A stretch of 64,000 nt of DNA from Acidisarcina sp963790505 (GTDB taxonomy: Bacteria > Acidobacteriota > Terriglobia > Terriglobales > Acidobacteriaceae), in contig CAWBOT010000004.1 in NCBI GenBank assembly GCA_963790505.1, positions 372,001 to 436,000 of the forward strand. The letters run 5' to 3'. Numbering within the stretch: position 1 is the first letter of the stretch; the number at the start of each line of letters is the position of its first letter. Under the pieces are notes generated by a model. The model was given only the letters and a program-made list of their open reading frames with translations. It did not search any database and had not been told where the DNA came from. Shown one piece after another: positions 7,942 through 17,394 of this stretch. Position numbers and translations under genes: made by a program.

Positions 7942-8994
7942 CTACAGCCCCAGCAGTTTTCGGTTGAAGGCCGCATCCGTGTCCGCTCCAGCGAAGTCAT
8001 CAAAGGCCCGGTCCCCGACGCGGATCAGGTGTTTTTGGATAAACACTGCACCCTCTTTCGCGCCGTCCTCGGCGTTCTTGATGCAGTCTTCCCACTCCAG
8101 CACCGCCCAGCCGGGATACTCGTACTGCGCGAACTTGCTGAAGACCGCGCCAAAATCGACCTGCCCATCGCCGAGGGAACGAAAGCGCCCCGGGCGATCG
8201 ATCCAGTCCTGATAGCCACCATAGACGCCGGAGCGGCCATTTGGACGGTACTCTGCGTCCTTGACATGGAAGGCGCGAATCAGCGGATGATAGAGATCGA
8301 TGAACTGCAGGTAGTCCAGTTGTTGCAGCACGAAATGACTGGGATCGAAGAGAATGCGCGCGCGCGGATGGTTCGCGGTTGCCTCCAGGAAGCGCTCGAA
8401 GGTGACGCCGTCATGCAGGTCCTCTCCGGGATGCAGCTCAAAACAAGCATCCACCCCAACCTCTTCAAAAACATCGAGGATTGGCACCCAGCGCTTCGCT
8501 AACTCCGCGAAGGCCTCCTCGATCAAGCCCTTCGGACGCTGCGGCCAGGGATAGAAATACGGCCATGCGAGCGCCCCGGAGAACGTTGCATGGGCGGTGA
8601 GGCCTAGGTTCCTGCTCGCCATTGCAGCGGAAGTCAGTTGCTCCACAGCCCAGGCCCGCCGGGCAGGCTCGTCGCCCCGAACTTCCGCCGGAGCGAAGTC
8701 GTCAAACTGCGCGTTGTAGGCGGGATGCGAAGCGACCAGCTGTCCCTGCAAATGGCTGGAAAGCTCGGAGATTTCCAGACCGCATTCAGCGACTACTCCT
8801 GCGATCTCATCGCAGTAAGTCTTGCTCTCCGCCGCTTTCTTAAGGTCGAAGAGGCGGGCGTCCCACGAGGGAATCTGGATGGCCTTGTAACCAAGACTTG
8901 CCGCCCACTGCGCCATGGCCGGCAGAGAGTTGAACGGCGCTTCGTCTCCCGCAAATTGGGCGAGGAAGATTGCAGGTCCCTTGATCGTCTTCAT
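7942..8994 (-). CDS. Sugar phosphate isomerase/epimerase-type TIM-barrel protein
   Basis: This 350-residue protein of the xylose-isomerase-like/AP-endonuclease-2 fold has divalent metal ligands suggested by CFELHPGEDLHDG (about residues 193-205), ILFDPSHFVLQ (about 222-232), RAFHVKDAEY (about 248-257) and WAVLEWED (about 300-307), the usual Glu-Asp-His-Glu metal set. Members interconvert ketoses, inositols or sugar acids; the substrate here is unknown. It lies 27 nt downstream of a PHP-domain gene on the same strand, so the two are probably co-transcribed. There is no signal peptide, so it acts in the cytoplasm. Confidence 0.85.
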   Translation of the reverse strand: MKTIKGPAIFLAQFAGDEAPFNSLPAMAQWAASLGYKAIQIPSWDARLFDLKKAAESKTYCDEIAGVVAECGLEISELSSHLQGQLVASHPAYNAQFDDFAPAEVRGDEPARRAWAVEQLTSAAMASRNLGLTAHATFSGALAWPYFYPWPQRPKGLIEEAFAELAKRWVPILDVFEEVGVDACFELHPGEDLHDGVTFERFLEATANHPRARILFDPSHFVLQQLDYLQFIDLYHPLIRAFHVKDAEYRPNGRSGVYGGYQDWIDRPGRFRSLGDGQVDFGAVFSKFAQYEYPGWAVLEWEDCIKNAEDGAKEGAVFIQKHLIRVGDRAFDDFAGADTDAAFNRKLLGL

Positions 8995-9021
8995 ATCCGT
9001 CTCGTATTAGCAATAGCCGGT

Positions 9022-10206
9022 CTAATCGAACCAGGCGGGCGAGAGGTCCGAGATTGCTGCAGAATGCTCCGGCGCCAGGAATAACTGGTTTCGGTCTCCC
9101 GGGATCAGGCCGCGCATCGTGTCTCGAATCTGGCGGTGTTCGAAGAGCAGAGCGGCTCCGAATAACTTCCTGAACATACTGGGCGTGCCGTTCGGCCACA
9201 GCTTGCACACCGGCACCAACTCTCCCGCCGAGTTCGGATGGAAGGTGCGCTCGTCCCACTTGCGCTCTCCCTCTGGATAATCGGGGTACTCGCGAATAAT
9301 ATCCAGGAAATTCTGCCAGAGCCGCAGGCCCATAGGCTCTTCGTATTGAGGCATGATCAGCACGGTGCTACGCCGTTCGTTGCGGATCTCCGAGATGAAC
9401 TCTTCAAAGTCTTCTGCCCGGGTCAGGTTCAGGTTGGCATTGGGCTCGCAGCCATGACGATCGCCGCCCGAAATCAACACCTGGTTCCATTTTGCCGCCA
9501 GATCCGCGACCCGCTGGTTCTCCTCCCGGCCCCGCAGGCCGTTGAGTTCGAAAGCATGAAGATATTGACCAGCGTCTTGGAGAAACCGGTCGAGTTCGAA
9601 GTGAAACTCGCTCGCCGGCAGGGCATACAGGTTCCACATGGGGTGATTGAGCACTATCAACACAGAGGGCTCACTGTGCAGTTCCCCCAGCATTTCGCAG
9701 ACAGCGCGATCGTCGCGCTTCGCGGTGCACGCGCGCAGGCGCGTCATCCAGTCCTGGGCACATTCGCCAGGCAGACTATGCAGACCGATGTGAAACTTCG
9801 ATTTTCCAAAGGGTGCGGTCCATTCGACTGAAACCGGCTCGGCTTCAGTCTCCGGTTCCGTGCGAAGTGCGAGGGCGGCTTCGATATTGTCGTGGTCGGA
9901 GAGAGATACGATTGCCCGCAGGCCGATCGATTCAATCTGCCGGCGCTCCAGATCCAGCGCCAGGCGGCCATTCAGCGGCGGCGTCCAGTAGGCGTGGTTC
10001 AGGTTCACCACCATCCCGGTGGAATCTTTACAGTGAAGCTCCCGGCGGTCCAGCCATGCCCTGATCGGCCGCTTGCTGCGCAGCACTCCGTCGACAAAGG
10101 CCAGGCTTTCGCGGGAATGATTGGTGTGGCTGTGGAGTGAAACCGCGGAACGATAGGACGCGGGTATCTCGCGGTCCCTCGAAAGATAGACTACTCGACT
10201 TTGCAA
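9022..10206 (-). CDS. PHP-domain metal-dependent hydrolase
   Basis: This 394-residue protein begins with the PHP signature HSHTNHSRE (H25, H27, H30). It also has SLSDHDN (about residues 101-107), LNHPMWN (about 188-194) and SGGDRHG (about 249-255), which would complete a tri-metal phosphoesterase site like that of histidinol phosphatase or the polymerase PHP domain. No polymerase or other domain is attached. The start is TTG at 10206: it is the only reasonable in-frame start and has GGAGG five bases upstream. It heads a likely operon with the sugar isomerase-like gene, suggesting a carbohydrate or phosphoester pathway; the substrate is unknown. Confidence 0.75.
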   Translation of the reverse strand: MQSRVVYLSRDREIPASYRSAVSLHSHTNHSRESLAFVDGVLRSKRPIRAWLDRRELHCKDSTGMVVNLNHAYWTPPLNGRLALDLERRQIESIGLRAIVSLSDHDNIEAALALRTEPETEAEPVSVEWTAPFGKSKFHIGLHSLPGECAQDWMTRLRACTAKRDDRAVCEMLGELHSEPSVLIVLNHPMWNLYALPASEFHFELDRFLQDAGQYLHAFELNGLRGREENQRVADLAAKWNQVLISGGDRHGCEPNANLNLTRAEDFEEFISEIRNERRSTVLIMPQYEEPMGLRLWQNFLDIIREYPDYPEGERKWDERTFHPNSAGELVPVCKLWPNGTPSMFRKLFGAALLFEHRQIRDTMRGLIPGDRNQLFLAPEHSAAISDLSPAWFD

Positions 10207-10397
10207 TCAGCCTCCGAACCTTACTGGCAGCAAAAAGAGTTCAGCGCCAGCCCTACTCGGCGAAGACACCACATTTTCGCGCAACGATTGTTTATAACAT
10301 TAAAGGCCAAAATCCTCAGAAAGGATAGTAGGGCCTCCAGAAGATTTGCTACGGTCGATGCCAACCACCTGCGGCCCTTTAGATTCTTGCGGTTGGC

Positions 10398-13034
10398 TCA
10401 CCTGGGCAGCACGCTGGTACCGGATACGCGGAAGCTGCCTTCCGCTCCACGGGTCGAACCGCCCGGTTGCCCGCCGCCGACGAAGAGCGTGTACGCCCCC
10501 GGCCGCACTGCCCGAGCGCCCTCCTCGTCCACCGCGCTCAAATCTCGAGCGTCGAGTACAAACTCCACCGATGTCGACGCCCCGCCGTCGAGGGCAACCC
10601 GTTTGAAGCCTTTGAGAGAGCGTACAACGCCGCCAGTCGGCGTTCCCAGGTACAGCTCCACCACCTCGTCCCCTTTGAGCACGCCCGTGTTTGCGACGGT
10701 GACGCTTACCTTGACCGGATCTGAGGCCTTCGCAGCGCGAACGACCTTCAAATCACGATAGGCGAAGCTCGTGAAGCTCAACCCATAGCCAAAGGGGTAC
10801 AGCACCGGACCCTTGTAGTAGCGGTAGGTTCGGTTCTTCATCGAATAGTCGTCAAAAGGCGGCAGGTCCTTTACAGATGCATAGAAGGTCACCGGCAACC
10901 TTCCAGCGGGATTATTGTCCCCAGCTAACGTCTGCGCAATCGCTGTACCGCCTTCTTCACCCGGATACCAGGCCTCGAGAATCGCCGCTGCATGTTGCTG
11001 GGCCCAGTCCACCGCCAAAGCACTCCCGTTCATCAGCACCACCACCAGCGGCTTGCCGGTTGCTCCGAGTGCTTCAAGCAATTGCCTCTGCACCGCCGGC
11101 AAAGCGATATCGGTGCGGTCGCCGCCGCTGAAGCCTTCGACATGCACCGGCATCTCTTCGCCCTCCAGGTCGGGGGACAGACCAACAAACGCGACAATGA
11201 CGTCCGCCTGCGCAGCGACCTTCACCGCTTCCTGTCGGAGGGCCTCTGCGTCCGGCCGCCACTCTAATCGGATGCCGCCGCCCCGCTCTGTTCCGCGATG
11301 GGAATATTCCACGCGAATTGCATGAGACTCGCCGGCATCGAAGTGAATCGAAAAGGTCTTCGGCTTTCCGCTCCCATCCTTACCGAATTGGTCCAGGGTC
11401 TCTCGGTCGTCAACAAAGACCCGAATGGCGTTCTCACCGGTGCAGGGATAGCAATCCGCGCTACGGAAATTAAACAGGTAGTCGCCCGCTCCCGGCGCCT
11501 GGATCCTCCCCGTCCAGCGGACCGAGTATTGCGTCGAAGACAGCTCCGGAACCGGGGAAGCGCTCTGCCAGTCGAAATCCAGGTATTCGTCCGTGCGGGT
11601 GACCACCGGCGTTCCGGAGAGATCGCCACTGCTGAAATATTCGCCCTTCAAGCCCGCCCCGAATACTGTACGCGGCACAACCGCCGAGAGCTCCGAGGTG
11701 AAAACCGAACCTTGCGCGTACAGCACTTTGGAGCGGCCGTCGAAGTAAGTCTCGATGCCCTTCAGTGGCGCCACCGGCTGAGACGGGATTCCGTTATAGT
11801 TCCCTTCGATCGAAGCCAGGTTCGCGGCATTCGGTCCAATCACCGCAATAGTCTTAGTGCTCGCAGACAGAGGCAAAATATGGCCCTCATTCTTCAGCAG
11901 AACAATCGATTCCCGAGCCGCCATCAGCGCCGCCTGACGATGTTCCGGGGTATTGTTCTCTGGCAACCCGATCTTCGCGTAAGGCACGCTCCCCGGTGGA
12001 TCGAACATACCCAGCTTGAAGCGCGCCGTGAAGAGCCGTTTCACCGCAGTATCGATCTCCGCCTCGGAGATCTTCCCGTCCTTCACCGCTTGCACCAGGG
12101 TCGGATACTCCGGACTCCCCAATCCGCACGTAGTGTCGGTACCCGCCTTCACCGCTTCCACCGATGCGGTTGTGAGGTCAGGCGCATACTTGTGACCGCC
12201 AGAGATGTCGGCGATCGCCCCGCAATCTGAGGTGACATACCCCTGGAACTTCCAGTCACCGCGCAGGATGTCTTTCAGCAGCATGGTGTTGGCGCAGGCC
12301 GGCTCGCCATCGATAGAGTTATAAGCGCACATGATCGAGTCCGCGTGAGCTTCGGTGATCGTTGCGCGGAAGGCCGGCAGGTACGTGTCCCAAAGGTCGT
12401 AAGGCGAAACGTTGACGTTGGCCTGGTGACGGGTCGACTCCGGCCCGCTGTGAACCGCATAGTGCTTGGGCGTCGCAATCACCTTGTAATACTTCGGATC
12501 GTCACCCTGCATCGACTCGACAAACGCGACCCCCAGCCGGCTGGTGAGATAGGGATCTTCTCCATAGGTCTCCTGGCCGCGCCCCCAGCGCGGATCGCGA
12601 AAAATGTTGATGTTTGGCGACCAGAAATCGAGCCCGTAATAAATGCTGTGGTTGTCGTGCGCGATCGCGTCCGCATACTTTGCTCGCGCCTCGGTGGAGA
12701 TGGTCTCCGCTTCGCGGTGGATCAGATCGGTATCCCAGCTCGCGGCCATGCCTATCGCCTGGGGAAAAACCGTCGCGTAGCCCGAGCGCGCCACGCCATG
12801 CAGTGCCTCACTCCACCAGTCGTATGCGGCAATATTGAGGCGGGGGATCGCCGGAGCGGTGTTCTGCATCTGCGACACCTTCTCTTCCAGGGTCATCCGC
12901 GAAACCAGGTCGGCCACTCGCTGTTCGAAGGGAAGCGCGGGGTCTTGATAGGGCAGTGAAGGCTGCGCCCGAACCCCCAAGGCACTCGAGAAAAAAACCA
13001 GAGTAAATGCTTTTACTAAAGGAGATATCCGCAT
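10398..13034 (-). CDS. Secreted GH3 beta-glycosidase with PA14 insert (beta-xylosidase/beta-glucosidase type)
   Basis: This 878-residue protein has a signal peptide at about residues 1-23 (MRISPLVKAFTLVFF, cut near VRA-Q). The GH3 N-terminal barrel carries KHY (190-192) and the nucleophile Asp270 in the GYVTSDCGAI loop. The C-terminal alpha/beta sandwich is interrupted by a PA14 domain (about residues 425-560) and followed by a fibronectin-III-like domain at the end. This layout is typical of bacterial beta-xylosidases and beta-glucosidases acting on plant oligosaccharides. The ATG at 13034 was preferred to an in-frame ATG two codons earlier (AAGGA is 5 nt upstream) and to far upstream codons that lack a signal peptide. 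It is divergent from the propeller kinase gene. Confidence 0.9.
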   Translation of the reverse strand: MRISPLVKAFTLVFFSSALGVRAQPSLPYQDPALPFEQRVADLVSRMTLEEKVSQMQNTAPAIPRLNIAAYDWWSEALHGVARSGYATVFPQAIGMAASWDTDLIHREAETISTEARAKYADAIAHDNHSIYYGLDFWSPNINIFRDPRWGRGQETYGEDPYLTSRLGVAFVESMQGDDPKYYKVIATPKHYAVHSGPESTRHQANVNVSPYDLWDTYLPAFRATITEAHADSIMCAYNSIDGEPACANTMLLKDILRGDWKFQGYVTSDCGAIADISGGHKYAPDLTTASVEAVKAGTDTTCGLGSPEYPTLVQAVKDGKISEAEIDTAVKRLFTARFKLGMFDPPGSVPYAKIGLPENNTPEHRQAALMAARESIVLLKNEGHILPLSASTKTIAVIGPNAANLASIEGNYNGIPSQPVAPLKGIETYFDGRSKVLYAQGSVFTSELSAVVPRTVFGAGLKGEYFSSGDLSGTPVVTRTDEYLDFDWQSASPVPELSSTQYSVRWTGRIQAPGAGDYLFNFRSADCYPCTGENAIRVFVDDRETLDQFGKDGSGKPKTFSIHFDAGESHAIRVEYSHRGTERGGGIRLEWRPDAEALRQEAVKVAAQADVIVAFVGLSPDLEGEEMPVHVEGFSGGDRTDIALPAVQRQLLEALGATGKPLVVVLMNGSALAVDWAQQHAAAILEAWYPGEEGGTAIAQTLAGDNNPAGRLPVTFYASVKDLPPFDDYSMKNRTYRYYKGPVLYPFGYGLSFTSFAYRDLKVVRAAKASDPVKVSVTVANTGVLKGDEVVELYLGTPTGGVVRSLKGFKRVALDGGASTSVEFVLDARDLSAVDEEGARAVRPGAYTLFVGGGQPGGSTRGAEGSFRVSGTSVLPR

Positions 13035-13473
13035 CTTCATCCTTGAAAACTGTTCCGCAAACATCTTTCTATGGCACGCATGATCCGTCAACTGCTCCTC
13101 GACAAGCCGACTCGTGCTGCGCGGCTGTACCGAATTCGGTTGGGTGCGCCAGAGTAAACTTGGGGCCAGCGTTTGGGCGCAGCCGATCTTGACCGCCGGG
13201 CAATCGATGCCGCACCTGCGATGCCGACTCCCGAACCGCAATTACTTTCACATCCACCCAAGGCGGCACACCCTTAGGCGTCCGTAGTGCGACAGGGCGG
13301 CCATTTCTAACCACCGTGCCGCCAGTCTTATTGCAGGTTCACTCGGCATTCCCGAACTCGCTCCGGATTCGTCTTGTATTAGGCTGAAGCTGGCCCCGGA
13401 GTGGAGCATTTTCGCAATGAGTCTGGACGGAAAGAACCTGATCGGCCTGCCTTTTCCTTAAGAAAAGGCCAAC
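13035..13473. other. Gene-free 439-bp divergent intergenic region
   Basis: This is the only gene-free stretch over 300 bases in the window. It separates the divergent GH3 and sensor kinase genes and presumably holds both promoters. Short open frames exist on both strands, but none has a convincing ribosome site or recognisable domain. No clear -35/-10 pair, tRNA or strong hairpin was identified. Confidence 0.6.
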
Positions 13474-16400
13474 ATGGCATTCGCTGGAAGGTTCATAGTA
13501 ATTGAGAAAGTGCTCTCACCATCGCGGATGCTCCACCTACCCCTGACGAGTCACCACTATCGGCGCGCAATCCTCGTTCTGTGCGTTGCCCTCTCTACCA
13601 CTTTCGCTCTCGGTCTTGATCCGCATAAAGATCTTCGCCAGTACGGACGCCGATCTTGGCAGACCGACAGCGGTCTTCCGCAAGACACCGTCCACTCCGT
13701 CCTCCAGACCAGCGACGGGTATATCTGGCTTGCCACCGAGGGAGGGCTGGTTCGCTTCGACGGCGTGCAATTTGTCGTCTATGACAAACAGGCGCCGGCG
13801 CATTTGCCCAGCGTCACCGTAAATTCCCTGTTCGAAGACAGTACCGGCAGTCTATGGATCGCTACCGAAGGCGGCCTGGTACGGTACCGGAACAACGTAT
13901 TCACCAGCTTCGGAGACGCCGACGGTCTGCCCTCGAGCACCATCTGGTCTGTATTCCAGGACGCCTCTGGCTCCGTATGGATCGTCACTCCCGACGGTAT
14001 CGCGCGATTTCTGAATGGCAGATTTGAAGCGGCCAATATCCAGGAGGGCGTCGCCAGCCCGAAGAGTGTGGCCATGGGCCGGGATGGATCGGTCTGGGTC
14101 GGTACCCACTCCGGGCTCGCGCATCTGTCTGGCATCTCAGCGGCGCCTTGCCGCAGTTTGCTCCGCTATGGACGGGCTTGCGAAGCCCCAGCTCTGTCTG
14201 GTGTCGAGGTACAGTCCGTTGCGGCGACTTCCGATGGACGAGTCTGGGCTGCAACGCGCAGCGGGCTGTACCGGATCGATCCGAGAGTTGGCCCGAAAGA
14301 AGCGGGCAACATTACTCCGTTCCCCGGCCTGCCCTCGAACGAAATCACCTCGCTCACCGTGGCTCGGGACGGTAGCTTGTGGGTCGGCACCGCCCAGGGC
14401 GTCGCCGTCATCCGGGATAAAATCATCGCTCTTTACGGCACCCGGGATGGCCTCCCCGATGACCGCGTTGAATCAATCGCCGAAGATCGCGAAGGCGCCA
14501 GGTGGATCGCCACCAGCCGTGGCCTTGCACGAATTTTCGACGGCCGCGTAGAGACGCTGACCCGGCCCGATCGTGTGTCCGACAGCGTCGTGCTCTCGGT
14601 ACTCGAAGATCGCGAAGGCAGCCTATGGCTTGGGACCGAGTCGGGCGGCCTGGAGATGCTGCACAATCAGAAATTCACCACCTATACGACCGTCGAAGGG
14701 CTCTCCGACGACCACGTACGCTCCGTGCTCCAGGATCGAGATGGGGTCGTCTGGGTTGGCACCGCCGGCGGCGGGCTCGACCGCTTTGACCACGGAAGGT
14801 TCACCAGCCTGACGACCTCCGACGGTCTCTCCAGCAACATCGTGTTGGCCTTGGGCAGTGACTCCGCGGGCGATCTCTGGGTTGGGACCCCCGACGGTTT
14901 GAATCGCATTCGACATGGAAAGCCAATCAACGTCTTCACCTCGGCCGACGGCCTGGCCGATGACTTCGTCCGCTCGATCTATGCGGCCTCCGACGGATCG
15001 ATGTGGATCGGCACCAGACGCGGACTGTCGCACCTTCAGGGCGGCCGATTCACGAACTACTCCAGCCTGGATGGCCTGGGCAGTGATCTGATCGGCGCCA
15101 TCGTCGAAGACAACCAGCACGCTCTCTGGATCGGCACCCTCGGCGGGCTCACCCGCTTCGATCATGCCAAATTCACTACCTTCACCATGCGGGATGACCT
15201 TAGCAGCAATGTCATCACCGCGCTCTACCAGGACCGCGAAAACACCCTGTGGATCGGCACTAACCAAGGCGGTCTCAATCGCCTCCGCGACGCCAAAATC
15301 ACCACCTATCCGCTTGAAGATAGCCACCTTCCCGAGAGCGTCTACGCAATCCTCGAAGACACCCGCGGCAATCTCTGGCTGAGTTCAAAGACCGGCATCT
15401 ACAGCGTCTCGAAAAAGCAATTGAATGACTTCGCCGGCCATCCGCCCTCGCCTATCACGCCAACTGCCTACGGCACCGCCGACGGAATGAAGATCAGCGA
15501 AGGGAGCAGCGGCGGCCATCCCGCGGCCTGGAAGCTCGCAGACCGCACAATGTGGTTCGCCACGCTGAAGGGCGTCGCCGCCGTCGACCCCGAGGATCTG
15601 ACGGCGAACACCATTCCTCCCCCGATAGCAATCGAAGAGGTTTTAATTGACGATCGGCCGGTTGATTCAACCGCCGCGCTCACCGTGGCTCCCGGTAAGG
15701 GCCGCTTCGAGTTTCACTACGCCGGACTGAGTTTTATCGCGCCGCAGAAGGTCCGGTTCCGCTACAAGCTTGAGGGCTTCGATCGCGAATGGGTCGACGC
15801 CGGTAACCGGCGCACCGCCTACTACACCAACCTGCCGCCGCGTAAATACCGCTTCCGCGTGCTCGCCTGCAACAACGACGGCGTCTGGAATGAGACCGGC
15901 GCCTCGCTCGATCTCCAGCTCGAACCCCACTACTACCAGACATATTGGTTCTATCTCCTTCTGGCTCTCGGGCTGGCGTTGCTTGCTTATTGCATCTACC
16001 GCTGGCGACTGCGGCTGGTCGAGGCGCGCTACGACGCCGTGCTCGCCGAGCGCGGACGCATCGCCCGCGAGATACATGACACGCTGGCCCAGGGGCTGGT
16101 CGGTATCTCCGTCCAGCTTGAACTCGTCAATCGACTGCTTGCCTCATCCGTCGAGAGCGCCCGGACGCAGTTAGACCATGCCCGCAACCTGGTGCGAGGC
16201 AGCATTACCGAAGCCCGCAGTTCGATCTGGGAACTGCGGTCGCAAGCCGCTGAGACCGAAGACCTCGCGACTCGTCTGACTCGCATGGCAGCTACGGCTA
16301 CAGAGAATTCAACCCCGGCAATTCGGGTGAAGTCAAAAGTCTCCGGAGCCTATCGCCCCCTCGCTCCCAAAACCGAAGGCGAGTTGCTGAGGATCGCGCA

Positions 16401-16668
16401 GGAGGCCGTCACCAACGCCGTCCGCCACGCGAAGCCCAACCATATTGCCATCGAACTTCGATTCGGAGCGCACGAGTTGCAGCTGACCATTCAGGATGAC
16501 GGCCGTGGATTCGATGGCCGGCCGCATCCGCAATCGACCGGCCCTCAAGGCCACTTTGGCATCACCGGCATGAGCGAACGCGCCGAGCAGATCGGCGGCA
16601 CGCTGATCATCGACAGCGCTCCAGGCAAAGGCACGCGCGTAACTGCGAGCGTGCCGCTCCAGGGCTAG
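13474..16668 (+). CDS. Beta-propeller (Reg_prop/Y_Y_Y) periplasmic sensor histidine kinase
   Basis: This 1064-residue protein has an N-terminal signal/anchor at about residues 28-48 and about a dozen Reg_prop repeats (each with a W-x-GT core such as LWVGTAQG and MWIGTRRG) spanning about 60-690. These should form two seven-bladed periplasmic propellers, followed by a Y_Y_Y immunoglobulin-like domain (about 715-810), a transmembrane helix (about 822-843) and a short HisKA_3/HATPase kinase (about 860-1064). The phosphorylated His868 lies in REIHDTLAQG; the ATPase boxes are EAVTNAVRHAKP and DDGRGFDG. Such kinases sense polysaccharide breakdown products in Bacteroidetes hybrid systems; here a NarL-family regulator follows. 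The start ATG at 13474 has AAAAGG upstream. Confidence 0.92.
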   Translation: MAFAGRFIVIEKVLSPSRMLHLPLTSHHYRRAILVLCVALSTTFALGLDPHKDLRQYGRRSWQTDSGLPQDTVHSVLQTSDGYIWLATEGGLVRFDGVQFVVYDKQAPAHLPSVTVNSLFEDSTGSLWIATEGGLVRYRNNVFTSFGDADGLPSSTIWSVFQDASGSVWIVTPDGIARFLNGRFEAANIQEGVASPKSVAMGRDGSVWVGTHSGLAHLSGISAAPCRSLLRYGRACEAPALSGVEVQSVAATSDGRVWAATRSGLYRIDPRVGPKEAGNITPFPGLPSNEITSLTVARDGSLWVGTAQGVAVIRDKIIALYGTRDGLPDDRVESIAEDREGARWIATSRGLARIFDGRVETLTRPDRVSDSVVLSVLEDREGSLWLGTESGGLEMLHNQKFTTYTTVEGLSDDHVRSVLQDRDGVVWVGTAGGGLDRFDHGRFTSLTTSDGLSSNIVLALGSDSAGDLWVGTPDGLNRIRHGKPINVFTSADGLADDFVRSIYAASDGSMWIGTRRGLSHLQGGRFTNYSSLDGLGSDLIGAIVEDNQHALWIGTLGGLTRFDHAKFTTFTMRDDLSSNVITALYQDRENTLWIGTNQGGLNRLRDAKITTYPLEDSHLPESVYAILEDTRGNLWLSSKTGIYSVSKKQLNDFAGHPPSPITPTAYGTADGMKISEGSSGGHPAAWKLADRTMWFATLKGVAAVDPEDLTANTIPPPIAIEEVLIDDRPVDSTAALTVAPGKGRFEFHYAGLSFIAPQKVRFRYKLEGFDREWVDAGNRRTAYYTNLPPRKYRFRVLACNNDGVWNETGASLDLQLEPHYYQTYWFYLLLALGLALLAYCIYRWRLRLVEARYDAVLAERGRIAREIHDTLAQGLVGISVQLELVNRLLASSVESARTQLDHARNLVRGSITEARSSIWELRSQAAETEDLATRLTRMAATATENSTPAIRVKSKVSGAYRPLAPKTEGELLRIAQEAVTNAVRHAKPNHIAIELRFGAHELQLTIQDDGRGFDGRPHPQSTGPQGHFGITGMSERAEQIGGTLIIDSAPGKGTRVTASVPLQG

Positions 16669-16767
16669 CTTCCTAAAGAGGCCAGTGGCCGTATCCACCT
16701 TTCGGTGGAGGCCCGTTTCCACACTACGGTCTAAGATGAAGTCGCTTAAGATTGAATTCGTCAAGAT

Positions 16768-17394
16768 ATGACCGAAGCAATCCGCATCATGGTCGTCGAA
16801 GACCATCACGTTGTTCGCAAGGGCCTGATGGCCCTCATCAAAACCGTCCCTGGCCTCGAGGTTGTCGCCGAGGCGCCGGATGGCAAGGAGGCGATACAGC
16901 AGTTTCGCCATCACCAGCCGGACATTACTTTGATGGACTTACGCCTGCCCAACCTCGGCGGCGTCGATGCGATCACCGCCATTCGTAGTGAGTTTCCCGC
17001 CGCGCGAATCATCGTGCTGACCACCTTCGACGGCGATGAAGATATCTATCGCGCTCTTCAGGCTGGAGCCCGCGGCTACCTGCTCAAAGGCATGGATGCA
17101 GACGAGTTGATCGAAGCCATTCGCGCCGTGCATGGCGGCAAAACCCGCATTCCCGCGCCCGTCGCGCAGCGCCTCGCCGACCGCATGAGCGGCCAGGAGC
17201 TCACCGGGCGCGAGACGGAAGTGCTGCACCAGATCGTTGCCGGCAAAAGCAACAAGGAAATCGCCTCGTTTCTCTTCATCTCTGAGGCAACTGTCAAAAC
17301 CCACATCAACAGCCTGCTCGGCAAACTGGGAGTCACCGACCGCACCCAGGCCGCAACCACCGCCCTGCAGCGCGGCATCGTCCACTTTGACTGA
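16768..17394 (+). CDS. NarL/FixJ-type response regulator
   Basis: This 208-residue protein has a receiver domain (about 5-120) with the acidic pair E11-D12, phosphoacceptor D57 (ITLMDLRLP) and the conserved Lys in YLLKG. A LuxR-type DNA-binding domain follows (about 142-205), with LTGRETEVLHQIVAGKSNKEIA and ISEATVKTHINSLLGKLGV. It lies 99 nt downstream of the HisKA_3 propeller kinase, the class that pairs with NarL-type regulators, so it is the likely cognate partner. Targets are unknown; the flanking GH3 and GH2 genes are obvious candidates. Confidence 0.93.
   Translation: MTEAIRIMVVEDHHVVRKGLMALIKTVPGLEVVAEAPDGKEAIQQFRHHQPDITLMDLRLPNLGGVDAITAIRSEFPAARIIVLTTFDGDEDIYRALQAGARGYLLKGMDADELIEAIRAVHGGKTRIPAPVAQRLADRMSGQELTGRETEVLHQIVAGKSNKEIASFLFISEATVKTHINSLLGKLGVTDRTQAATTALQRGIVHFD

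Noticed and set aside
10360..10397. GCCAACC/GGTTGGC inverted repeat just past the GH3 stop
   Set aside because: The 24-nt loop and lack of a U-tract make it a poor terminator, and no other role is suggested.
13069..13314. 81-codon frame on the minus strand in the GH3-kinase intergenic region
   Set aside because: No ribosome site and no recognisable domain; the Pro/Arg-rich composition is what random GC-rich DNA gives.
16694..16709. TCCACC-TTTC-GGTGGA hairpin between the sensor kinase and response regulator
   Set aside because: It has no U-tract and lies between two genes expected to be co-expressed, so it was not called a terminator.
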